DNA from: Pseudarthrobacter sp.
Lineage (GTDB): Bacteria > Actinomycetota > Actinomycetes > Actinomycetales > Micrococcaceae
Assembly (NCBI GenBank): GCA_013362385.1
Contig: JABFWC010000075.1
Coordinates: 1 to 5,259, forward strand
Direction of reading: 5' to 3'
DNA: 5,259 bases
Made by a program: the position numbers and the translations under genes. The stretch's first letter is position 1; every line of letters starts with the position of its first letter. Shown here piece after piece: positions 1 to 5,210 of this stretch. The notes under the pieces were generated by a model. It saw nothing but the letters and a program-made list of their open reading frames with translations. It was not told the DNA's origin and did not search any database.

Positions 1-249
1 GGCGCCGTCCTCCCGCGTTCGGAGGCGCCCGGCGTCGTCGAACTCAGGAGCAGGGTCTCGTCCCTGCTCCGGGAGGCCGTCCTCACGGACGGCAGCGCCG
101 AGTCGCTGCTGAAGTACGCCGGGCTTCCGGAGGCAAGGGACGACGTCGACGTCCGACGTGCCGCGCTGCGCCTCCTGCCGCCGCGCTCACCACGGCGGGC
201 CGCCGTCGTCGCGGACCTGGAACGGCTGGAAGCCGAACTCCGCGCCTAA
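1..249 (+). CDS. 3' end of an unidentified gene (C-terminal 82 residues)
   Basis: Frame 1 is open from the first base to a TAA at 247-249, and its codons are dominated by G/C in the third position as in the clear genes downstream. The visible 82 residues are rich in Arg, Ala, Leu and Glu. They contain a short helical stretch (RVSSLLREAVLT), a segment SLLKYAGLPEARDD, a Pro/Arg turn (LLPPRSPRRAAVV) and an amphipathic end (LERLEAELRA) that could form a short helix or coiled coil. There is no signal peptide, membrane segment or catalytic motif in this part. I do not recognise the family with confidence. Regulators with a GAF domain are often encoded next to this kind of aldehyde dehydrogenase operon, so a C-terminal regulator tail is a context-based guess only. 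The N-terminus lies outside the window. Confidence 0.6.
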   Translation, partial: GAVLPRSEAPGVVELRSRVSSLLREAVLTDGSAESLLKYAGLPEARDDVDVRRAALRLLPPRSPRRAAVVADLERLEAELRA

Positions 250-257
250 AGGCGCGG
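240..257 (+). terminator. Perfect 7-bp hairpin around the stop codon of the upstream gene
   Basis: CCGCGCC (240-246) and GGCGCGG (251-257) are exact reverse complements, separated by the four-base loop TAAA that contains the stop codon. A second small stem, GGGGC (256-260) with GCCCC (268-272), overlaps its 3' arm, so the two are alternatives. No U-tract follows, so this would be a U-less, actinobacterial-type terminator or simply an mRNA 3'-end stabiliser. Function is inferred from position only. Confidence 0.4.
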
Positions 258-284
258 GGCCGCCGTCGCCCCTTCACCGAGGCG

Positions 285-302
285 GGGTGACCTGGATCAC
301 CC
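285..302 (+). promoter_or_regulatory. CRP/GlxR-type operator upstream of the aldehyde dehydrogenase operon
   Basis: GGGTGA (285-290) and TCACCC (297-302) form a 6-bp inverted repeat around the six-base spacer CCTGGA. The core GTGA-N6-TCAC is the conserved core of sites for cAMP receptor proteins, including actinobacterial CRP/GlxR (consensus TGTGA-N6-TCACA). The site is 79-96 bases before the aldehyde dehydrogenase start and about 50 bases before the transcription start estimated from the candidate -10. In Corynebacterium glutamicum, ethanol-catabolic adhA/ald genes are under carbon-source control that includes GlxR and RamA/RamB, so such a site fits. Binding here is an inference. Confidence 0.5.
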
Positions 303-323
303 GGTTGCAACCTGACTGCAACC
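303..323 (+). promoter_or_regulatory. 21-bp dyad (7-7-7), probable operator abutting the CRP-like site
   Basis: GGTTGCA (303-309) and TGCAACC (317-323) are exact reverse complements separated by seven bases, ACCTGAC. The left arm also lies in a perfect 10-bp palindrome, GGTTGCAACC (303-312), so the motif TGCAACCT occurs twice (306-313 and 317-324) exactly 11 bases, about one helical turn, apart. The dyad starts on the base after the CRP-like site and covers the likely -35 region, as expected for a pathway-specific repressor or activator. I cannot assign the regulator; the TTGCAA core is only loosely reminiscent of RamB-type sites. Confidence 0.45.
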
Positions 324-339
324 TCGCCGCTCCTACGCT
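312..339 (+). promoter_or_regulatory. Candidate promoter of the aldehyde/alcohol dehydrogenase operon
   Basis: A TANNNT -10 element, TACGCT (334-339), is preceded after 16 bases by CTGACT (312-317), which matches the central TGAC of a -35 box. Transcription would start near 345-346 and give a leader of about 35 bases. The -35 match overlaps the 21-bp dyad. The -35 is weak, as is common for activated promoters, so the exact boxes are uncertain. Confidence 0.35.
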
Positions 340-380
340 GGCTCCAACGGCGAAAGCCTGGATTAGCAAAGGAGCTAGCA

Positions 381-1904
381 ATGACCGTTTACGCACAGCC
401 CGGCACCGAGGGATCGAAGGTCACGTTCAAGGACCGCTACGAGAACTGGATCGGCGGCGAATGGGTGGCCCCCGTGAAGGGCCGGTACTTCGAAAACATC
501 ACCCCCGTCACCGGGAAGGCGTTCTGCGAGGTGGCGCGCGGTACCGCCGAGGACATCGAGCTGGCGCTGGACGCCGCGCACAAGGCGGCTCCGTCCTGGG
601 GCAAGACCTCAGTGGCCGAACGGGCCGCCATCCTGAACAGGATCGCTGACCGGATCGACGAAAACCTCGAAATGCTCGCCGTCGCCGAAACCTGGGACAA
701 CGGCAAGCCCATCCGCGAAACCCTCAACGCCGACCTCCCGCTGGCATCGGACCACTTCCGCTACTTCGCCTCTGCGGTCCGCGCACAGGAAGGCAGCCTG
801 TCGCAGCTTGACGACGACACCACCGCCTACCACTTCCACGAACCGCTCGGCGTCGTGGGCCAGATCATCCCCTGGAACTTCCCCCTCCTGATGGCGGTCT
901 GGAAGCTGGCACCCGCGCTCGCCGCCGGCAACGCCGTGGTCCTCAAGCCCGCCGAGCAGACGCCGTCGTCCATCCTGGTGCTGATGGAACTCATCGGGGA
1001 CCTGCTTCCCGCCGGAGTGGTCAACGTCGTCAACGGCTTCGGCGTGGAGGCCGGTAAGCCGCTGGCCTCCAGCTCCCGGATCCGCAAGATCGCGTTCACC
1101 GGCGAAACCACCACGGGCCGGCTCATCAGCCAGTACGCCAGCCAGAACCTCATTCCCGTCACCCTGGAACTGGGCGGCAAAAGCCCCAACATCTTCTTCA
1201 ACGACGTTGCCCAGCAAAACGACGCGTTCTATGACAAGGCCCAGGAAGGCTTCGCGCTGTTCGCCTTCAACCAGGGCGAGGTCTGCACCTGCCCGTCGCG
1301 CGCCCTGGTCCAGGAGGACATCTACGACTCCTTCATGGCCGACGCCGTTGCCCGGGTGGAGAAGATGATCCAGGGCAACCCGCTGGACACCGACACCCAG
1401 GTGGGCGCCCAGGCCTCCAACGACCAGCTGGAGAAGATCCTCTCCTACATCGACATCGGAAAGCAGGAGGGGGCCAAGGTCCTCACCGGCGGCGCCCGCA
1501 CCGAACTGCCCGGCGACCTGGCCGGCGGCTACTACGTCCAGCCCACCGTCTTCGAGGGCCACAACAGGATGCGGATCTTCCAGGAGGAGATCTTCGGACC
1601 CGTCGTGGCGGTGACGAAGTTCAGCGACTACAACGACGCCATGGGCATCGCCAACGACACCCTCTACGGCCTCGGCGCCGGCGTCTGGTCGCGCAACGGC
1701 AACGTGGCCTACCGCGCCGGCCGCGAGATCCAGGCAGGCCGCGTCTGGGTCAACAACTACCACGCCTACCCGGCAGGTGCCGCCTTCGGCGGCTACAAGT
1801 CCTCGGGCATCGGGCGCGAGAACCACGCCATGATGCTGGACCACTACCAGCAGACCAAGAACCTGCTGGTCAGCTACAACGAAAACAAGCTGGGCTTCTT
1901 CTAG
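381..1904 (+). CDS. exaC: NAD-dependent (acet)aldehyde dehydrogenase, ExaC/AldB type
   Basis: This 507-residue cytoplasmic enzyme oxidises an aldehyde to the carboxylic acid with NAD(P)+; for this subfamily acetaldehyde to acetate is the likeliest reaction. All hallmarks of the ALDH superfamily are present: IIPWNFP (162-168) with the oxyanion Asn166, the cofactor Lys189 in VLKP, the FTGETTTG nucleotide-binding turn (239-246), the general base Glu263 in LELGGKSPN, the catalytic Cys302 in [18 protein letters not shown] (402-407), and the C-terminal [12 protein letters not shown] (469-480). The Cys-Thr-Cys active site and the length match the AldB/ExaC/ThcA branch (about 500-512 residues). The ATG at 381 follows AAAGGAG (368-374) with a six-base gap, which fixes the start. 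It is the first gene of an operon with the alcohol dehydrogenase 41 bases downstream. The substrate range cannot be read from sequence, and related enzymes act on other aliphatic aldehydes. The gene looks intact. Confidence 0.95.
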   Translation: MTVYAQPGTEGSKVTFKDRYENWIGGEWVAPVKGRYFENITPVTGKAFCEVARGTAEDIELALDAAHKAAPSWGKTSVAERAAILNRIADRIDENLEMLAVAETWDNGKPIRETLNADLPLASDHFRYFASAVRAQEGSLSQLDDDTTAYHFHEPLGVVGQIIPWNFPLLMAVWKLAPALAAGNAVVLKPAEQTPSSILVLMELIGDLLPAGVVNVVNGFGVEAGKPLASSSRIRKIAFTGETTTGRLISQYASQNLIPVTLELGGKSPNIFFNDVAQQNDAFYDKAQEGFALFAFNQGEVCTCPSRALVQEDIYDSFMADAVARVEKMIQGNPLDTDTQVGAQASNDQLEKILSYIDIGKQEGAKVLTGGARTELPGDLAGGYYVQPTVFEGHNRMRIFQEEIFGPVVAVTKFSDYNDAMGIANDTLYGLGAGVWSRNGNVAYRAGREIQAGRVWVNNYHAYPAGAAFGGYKSSGIGRENHAMMLDHYQQTKNLLVSYNENKLGFF

Positions 1905-1945
1905 GCCCTGCTGTCCCACCCGCTACAACGACGCAAGGATCGCCA

Positions 1946-2968
1946 ATGACGACGACAATGCAAGCAGCAGTAGTAACCACATTCGGCAACGACCTGTCCG
2001 TCCAGGACATCTCCATCCCGACGCCGGGCCCCGGGCAGGCGCTGGTCAAGGTACTTACCACCGGTGTCTGCCACACCGACCTGCACGCCGCCGAGGGGGA
2101 CTGGCCGGTCAAGCCGACTCCGCCGTTCGTTCCCGGCCATGAAGGGGTGGGTGAAGTGGTGGCCCTGGGCGAGGGCGTCACGGACCTCGCCATCGGAGAC
2201 CTGGTGGGCAACGCCTGGCTGTGGTCTGCCTGCGGTGACTGCCAGTACTGCCGCACCGGCTGGGAAACCCTCTGTGAGGCCCAGCAGAACGGCGGCTACA
2301 GCGTGGACGGCTCCTTCGGGGAGTACATGCTGGTGGACTCGCGCTTCGCCGCGCGGATACCGGCGGGATCCGACCCCGTCGAGGTGGCGCCGGTGCTCTG
2401 CGCCGGCGTCACCGTATACAAGGGACTGAAGATGACCGAGGCCCGGCCGGGCCAGTGGGTTACGATTTCCGGGATCGGCGGGCTGGGGCACATCGCGGTG
2501 CAGTACGCGGTGGCGATGGGGCTGCGGGTTGCCGCCGTCGACATTGCCGACGACAAACTGGCGCTTGCCAAGGCCCACGGCGCCGAACTGACCGTCAACG
2601 CCCTGCATGAGGATCCGGCTGAAGTGATCCAGCGTGAAACAGGGGGTTGCCATGGCGTGCTGGTTACTGCGGTGCACCCGTCAGCGTTCGGCCAGGCCAT
2701 CGGGATGGCCCGCCGCGGCGGCACCATCGTGTTCAACGGGCTGCCGCCTGGCGACTTCCCGGCACCGATCTTCGAGATTGTGCTCAAGGGATTGACGGTC
2801 CGCGGATCGATCGTCGGCACGCGGCAGGACCTGGAGGAAGCGCTGGATTTCTACGCCCGGGGCAAGATCCATCCCACGGTGTCCGTGCGGGACCTTTCCG
2901 AAGTCAACGCCGTGTTCGACGAGATGAAGCACGCCAAGATCGACGGCCGCGTGGTGCTGAGGTTCTGA
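1946..2968 (+). CDS. adhP: Zinc-dependent NAD alcohol dehydrogenase, AdhP type
   Basis: This 340-residue medium-chain dehydrogenase oxidises primary alcohols to aldehydes, feeding the aldehyde dehydrogenase encoded just upstream. The catalytic zinc ligands are visible as Cys42 (GVCHTDLH), His65 with Glu66 (PGHEGVG) and Cys152 (LCAGVTVY). The structural zinc is held by Cys96, Cys99, Cys102 and Cys110. The Rossmann domain shows GIGGLGH (176-182), and Asp199 at the end of the second strand (AAVDIAD) predicts NAD rather than NADP. The length matches tetrameric bacterial ethanol/propanol-preferring enzymes (about 336-345 residues). The ATG at 1946 has AAGGA (1935-1939) six bases upstream; Met5 is an alternative but has poorer spacing. 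The 41-base gap shows no clear promoter, so cotranscription is likely. Its stop overlaps the start of the next gene. Substrate preference (ethanol, propanol or a longer alcohol) remains open. Confidence 0.94.
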   Translation: MTTTMQAAVVTTFGNDLSVQDISIPTPGPGQALVKVLTTGVCHTDLHAAEGDWPVKPTPPFVPGHEGVGEVVALGEGVTDLAIGDLVGNAWLWSACGDCQYCRTGWETLCEAQQNGGYSVDGSFGEYMLVDSRFAARIPAGSDPVEVAPVLCAGVTVYKGLKMTEARPGQWVTISGIGGLGHIAVQYAVAMGLRVAAVDIADDKLALAKAHGAELTVNALHEDPAEVIQRETGGCHGVLVTAVHPSAFGQAIGMARRGGTIVFNGLPPGDFPAPIFEIVLKGLTVRGSIVGTRQDLEEALDFYARGKIHPTVSVRDLSEVNAVFDEMKHAKIDGRVVLRF

Positions 2969-3375
2969 TGCCGGACCAGGGGATCGAGGCCGCCGCCACG
3001 CTGCCGGGGGAGGATTTCTCCCGCGTAGCGCTGACGCCGGACGCCGTGGCGCTGCTGCGGCTGCTGTGGGACCGGCACGGCCCGCTGATGTTCCACCAGT
3101 CCGGCGGCTGCTGCGACGGCTCCTCGCCCATGTGCTACCCGGCCGGGGAATTCCTCACCGGGGGATCCGACGTCCTGCTCGGCTTGTTCGACCTCTCCGA
3201 CGGGGTGGGTCCGCGGCCCCTCGAGTTCTGGATGTCCCGGGAGCAGTTCGAATACTGGAGCCACACCCACCTGACAGTGGACGTAGTTCCCGGCCGGGGC
3301 AGCGGGTTTTCGGTGGAGGCTCCGGAAGGCAAACGCTTCCTCATCCGGTCCACCCTAATGGACTGGCCTGCCTGA
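2968..3375 (+). CDS. DUF779 family protein, small Cys-rich accessory protein of the aldehyde dehydrogenase operon
   Basis: This 135-residue protein is recognised as DUF779 by the signature MFHQSGGCCDGSSPMC (41-56), with vicinal Cys48-Cys49 and Cys56, and by the C-terminal block VVPGRGSGFSVEAPEG followed by KRFLIRS. There is no signal peptide or membrane segment, so it should be cytoplasmic. Family members are commonly encoded beside aldehyde or alcohol dehydrogenases, but no biochemical role is established to my knowledge. His43, the three cysteines and His99/His101 (SHTH) could bind a metal or do thiol chemistry, which is inference. The ATG overlaps the stop of the alcohol dehydrogenase (TGATG, 2966-2970), indicating translational coupling, and TGAGG (2958-2962) supplies a ribosome site. 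The frame is open far upstream to 2647, but that part is alcohol dehydrogenase in another frame. It is the last gene before a strong terminator. Confidence 0.9.
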   Translation: MPDQGIEAAATLPGEDFSRVALTPDAVALLRLLWDRHGPLMFHQSGGCCDGSSPMCYPAGEFLTGGSDVLLGLFDLSDGVGPRPLEFWMSREQFEYWSHTHLTVDVVPGRGSGFSVEAPEGKRFLIRSTLMDWPA

Positions 3376-3389
3376 GGAATTCGGCCAGC

Positions 3390-3429
3390 ATGCGTTCGGG
3401 GTTCTCCATTCGGAGGGCCCCGAATGCGT
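3390..3429 (+). terminator. Strong rho-independent terminator of the exaC-adhP-DUF779 operon
   Basis: Bases 3390-3407 and 3412-3429 pair as an 18-bp stem closed by the tetraloop AUUC, starting 15 bases after the DUF779 stop. The stem includes UUCGGGG (3395-3401) with CCCCGAA (3418-3424) and CUCC (3404-3407) with GGAG (3412-3415). Four pairs are G-U (3391-3428, 3394-3425, 3402-3417, 3403-3416). They pair only in the + strand transcript and become A-C mismatches on the other strand, so the element is oriented with the operon. A short U run (3429-3431) follows, which is modest but typical of high-GC actinobacteria. Confidence 0.75.
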
Positions 3430-3524
3430 TTACCCAAACAAAGTTCGGGAAAATAGCCGTCTCACCATGTGGAACAATTGGGGCCGTCCACTGGATGGAC
3501 ACTATCGTTGATAGGTCTGTTTCC
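3430..3524 (+). promoter_or_regulatory. Promoter-proximal region of the permease gene with two short dyads
   Basis: This stretch is visibly less GC-rich than the genes. It holds two adjacent inverted repeats, GTCCA-CTGGA-TGGAC (3486-3500) and CTATC-GTT-GATAG (3502-3514). A TANNNT element, TATCGT (3503-3508), lies inside the second dyad. The only -35-like bases, TTGGGG (3478-3483), are 19 bases upstream, so the promoter is poorly defined. TTGATA (3508-3513) resembles a -35 box but has no convincing -10 after it. The dyads are probable operator half-site pairs; no regulator can be named. Confidence 0.35.
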
Positions 3525-3545
3525 ATCACAAACCAGGATTGTGAT
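3525..3545 (+). promoter_or_regulatory. 21-bp dyad at the permease start, with the Shine-Dalgarno in its loop
   Basis: ATCACAA (3525-3531) and TTGTGAT (3539-3545) are exact reverse complements separated by seven bases, ACCAGGA. The repeat ends five bases before the ATG at 3551. The only Shine-Dalgarno-like bases upstream of this start are AGGA (3535-3538), which fall in the loop and are 12 bases from the ATG, longer than usual. Two readings are possible: a DNA operator whose bound protein blocks the 5' end of the gene, or an RNA hairpin that presents or shortens the distance of the ribosome site. Sequence alone does not separate them. Confidence 0.5.
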
Positions 3546-3550
3546 TCCCC

Positions 3551-5113
3551 ATGAATCTTCTCCGGACCAAATCCATCGAGCAGTCGATAGCCGACGCCGA
3601 TGAGCCCGGACGCAAGCTCAAGCGCTCCCTCAGTACCTGGGACCTCATGATTATGGGCGTCGCCGTGGCAGTGGGCGCCGGCATCTTCTCCGTAGGTGCC
3701 AAAGCAGCGGCCAACTTCGCTGGCCCCGCCGTTACCGTGTCCTTCGCCGTCGCCGCCGTCACCTGCGCGCTCGCCATCATGTGCTACGCAGAGTTCGCCA
3801 CTGCCATCCCCGTGGCCGGCTCCGCCTACGTCTTCACCTACGCCACCATGGGTGAGCTCCTCGCCTGGATCATCGGCTGGAACCTGATCCTCGAGCTGTT
3901 CACCGCAGCTGCGGTTATCGCCAAGTACTGGGGCATCTACCTCAGCAAGGTGTTCGCCCTGATGGGCGCAGACATTCCGCCGGCCATCTCGCTGGGCGGC
4001 GTGGACCTGTACTGGGGCGCCTTCCTGATCGTTGCCATCTTCACTGTGCTGCTGGTCCTCGGCACCAAACTCTCCGCACGCGTGGGCAACATCTTCACGC
4101 TGATCAAGATCGCCGTGGTGCTGTTCGTCATCGTCGTGGGCTTCACCTACGTGAAGGCCGAGAACTACACCCCCTTCGTTCCCACCGCCCAGCCCACGGC
4201 CGGAACCGGTGGCGCCGATGTCCTGAAGCAGTCCTTCTTCGGCTTCCTCACCGGCGCCGTCCCCGCCCAGTACGGCACGCTGGGCATCTTCGCCGGCGCC
4301 GCCCTGGTCTTCTTCGCCTTCATCGGCTTCGACGTGGTGGCCACCTCCGCCGAGGAAGTGAAGAACCCGCAGAAGACCCTGCCCCGCGGCATCTTCGGCG
4401 GCCTGGCCCTGGTGACCCTGCTCTACATACTGGTTTCCCTGGCCCTGACCGGCATGGTCTCCTACACCCAGCTCGCCGAGGCCAAGAGCCCCACGCTCAC
4501 CACGGCCTTCGAAGCAGTGGGGGACACTTCGGCGGCCAAGGTGATCGCCTTCGGTTCGCTGGTGGGCCTGACCACAGTGATCATGGTGCTCCTCATGGGC
4601 CTTGCCCGCGTGGTCCTGGCCATGAGCCGCGACGGCCTGCTGCCGCGCTCGCTGTCCAAGACCAGCGACAAGCGTTCGACGCCGGCCCGCCTCCAGGTCA
4701 TCTGCGGCGCCGCAGTGGCCCTCGTGGCAGGACTGACCAACGTGGACCTGCTCGAAGAGATGATCAACATCGGCACGCTGTCCGCGTTCGTGGTGGTCAG
4801 CCTCGGCATCCTGGTGCTCCGCAAGAAGCGCCCGGACCTGAAGCCGGCCTTCCGCGTCCCGTTCGGGAAAGTGCTCCCGATCGTCTCGGCCGTGCTCTGC
4901 CTGTACCTGATGACGAACCTCGCCGTGGAAACCTGGATCTTCTTCGCCTTCTGGCTGGTCCTTGGCCTGGCGATTTACTTCGCCTACGGCCAGCGCCACT
5001 CACGGCTCAACGAGCGCTTCGCCGACGCCAACGCCGCGGTCAACCGCGGACCGCAGGCAGACGCCACAGCCGCTGCCGGCAGTGACGACGAGGACGAGTT
5101 CAGCCGCGCCTGA
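3551..5113 (+). CDS. APC-superfamily amino-acid permease, cationic amino acid transporter-like
   Basis: This 520-residue integral membrane protein is a secondary amino-acid transporter. About twelve hydrophobic segments are visible, near residues 32-52, 58-80, 90-120, 151-171, 181-201, 244-264, 281-302, 330-356, 382-397, 404-424, 440-459 and 462-480. The first helix carries the substrate-binding break GAGIFSVGA (42-50). The block around 257-280, with GFD, SAEEVKNPQ and LPRG, is the signature after TM6 of the cationic amino acid transporter (CAT) branch. The start MNLLRTKSIEQSI is followed by a charged cytoplasmic segment before TM1, as usual for the family, although its ribosome site is weak. 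The C-terminal tail (481-520) is soluble and ends in an acidic cluster (SDDEDEF). The gene stands alone between two terminators, so a link to alcohol oxidation is unlikely. Substrate (Arg/Lys, another amino acid or an amine) cannot be assigned from sequence. Confidence 0.92.
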   Translation: MNLLRTKSIEQSIADADEPGRKLKRSLSTWDLMIMGVAVAVGAGIFSVGAKAAANFAGPAVTVSFAVAAVTCALAIMCYAEFATAIPVAGSAYVFTYATMGELLAWIIGWNLILELFTAAAVIAKYWGIYLSKVFALMGADIPPAISLGGVDLYWGAFLIVAIFTVLLVLGTKLSARVGNIFTLIKIAVVLFVIVVGFTYVKAENYTPFVPTAQPTAGTGGADVLKQSFFGFLTGAVPAQYGTLGIFAGAALVFFAFIGFDVVATSAEEVKNPQKTLPRGIFGGLALVTLLYILVSLALTGMVSYTQLAEAKSPTLTTAFEAVGDTSAAKVIAFGSLVGLTTVIMVLLMGLARVVLAMSRDGLLPRSLSKTSDKRSTPARLQVICGAAVALVAGLTNVDLLEEMINIGTLSAFVVVSLGILVLRKKRPDLKPAFRVPFGKVLPIVSAVLCLYLMTNLAVETWIFFAFWLVLGLAIYFAYGQRHSRLNERFADANAAVNRGPQADATAAAGSDDEDEFSRA

Positions 5114-5136
5114 CCTCCTTCGCCGTTTACGCTTCC

Positions 5137-5167
5137 CTGCCCGCCCGGACCTTGCCCGGGCGGGCAG
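5137..5167 (+). terminator. Rho-independent terminator after the permease gene
   Basis: CTGCCCGCCCGG (5137-5148) and CCGGGCGGGCAG (5156-5167) are exact reverse complements with a seven-base loop, starting 24 bases after the permease stop. The stem is 12 bp and almost all G-C. Only a short GTTTC (5172-5176) follows instead of a long U tract, which is common for high-GC actinobacteria. It also separates the permease from the next gene. Confidence 0.75.
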
Positions 5168-5198
5168 ACCCGTTTCAGGCTCCCGGGTTCCCGCCTCC

Positions 5199-5204
5199 TA
5201 GGAT
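5199..5204 (+). promoter_or_regulatory. TANNNT -10 element overlapping the Shine-Dalgarno of the last gene
   Basis: TAGGAT (5199-5204) is a good actinobacterial -10 element ending seven bases before the ATG at 5211, which would place transcription start at or next to the start codon (leaderless mRNA). The same bases contain AGGA (5200-5203) at a normal seven-base Shine-Dalgarno spacing. No clear -35 is seen; TTCAGG (5174-5179) at 19 bases is the best candidate. Both readings are possible. Confidence 0.4.
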
Positions 5205-5210
5205 GGAAGC

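Noticed and set aside
609..1919. 436-codon minus-strand open frame opposite the aldehyde dehydrogenase.
   Set aside because: It is rich in Gly/Val/Ala/Asp without domains, as expected for the reverse strand of a high-GC gene, and the + strand frame has every ALDH motif.
1873..1931. Direct repeat GCTACAACGA at 1873-1882 and 1922-1931, flanking the aldehyde dehydrogenase stop.
   Set aside because: Ten bases with a 39-base gap, one copy within coding sequence; no longer duplication is visible, so chance is likely.
1905..1945. Possible internal promoter for the alcohol dehydrogenase in the 41-base gap.
   Set aside because: No convincing -10/-35 pair is seen; the gap holds only the ribosome site AAGGA (1935-1939).
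2647..2967. Upstream extension of the DUF779 frame, giving a 242-residue protein.
   Set aside because: The extension lies out of frame within the alcohol dehydrogenase and is Arg/Pro-rich. The family length and the TGATG overlap support the start at 2968.
3471..3509. GGAAC (3471-3475) and GTT (3507-3509) as an ECF-type sigma factor promoter.
   Set aside because: The separation is about 31 bases, far more than the 16-20 expected.
3341..3526. Minus-strand 61-codon frame across the gap between the DUF779 and permease genes, with a protein-like composition.
   Set aside because: Its codons include many that are rare in this GC-rich DNA (CTA, TCA, ATA, TTA, ATT), it has no ribosome site, and it runs through the terminator stem and into the end of the DUF779 gene. 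A protein search would settle it.
3341..4999. 552-codon minus-strand open frame opposite the permease.
   Set aside because: The composition is dominated by Gly, Glu, His and Ala as an antisense shadow; the + strand encodes a complete membrane transporter.
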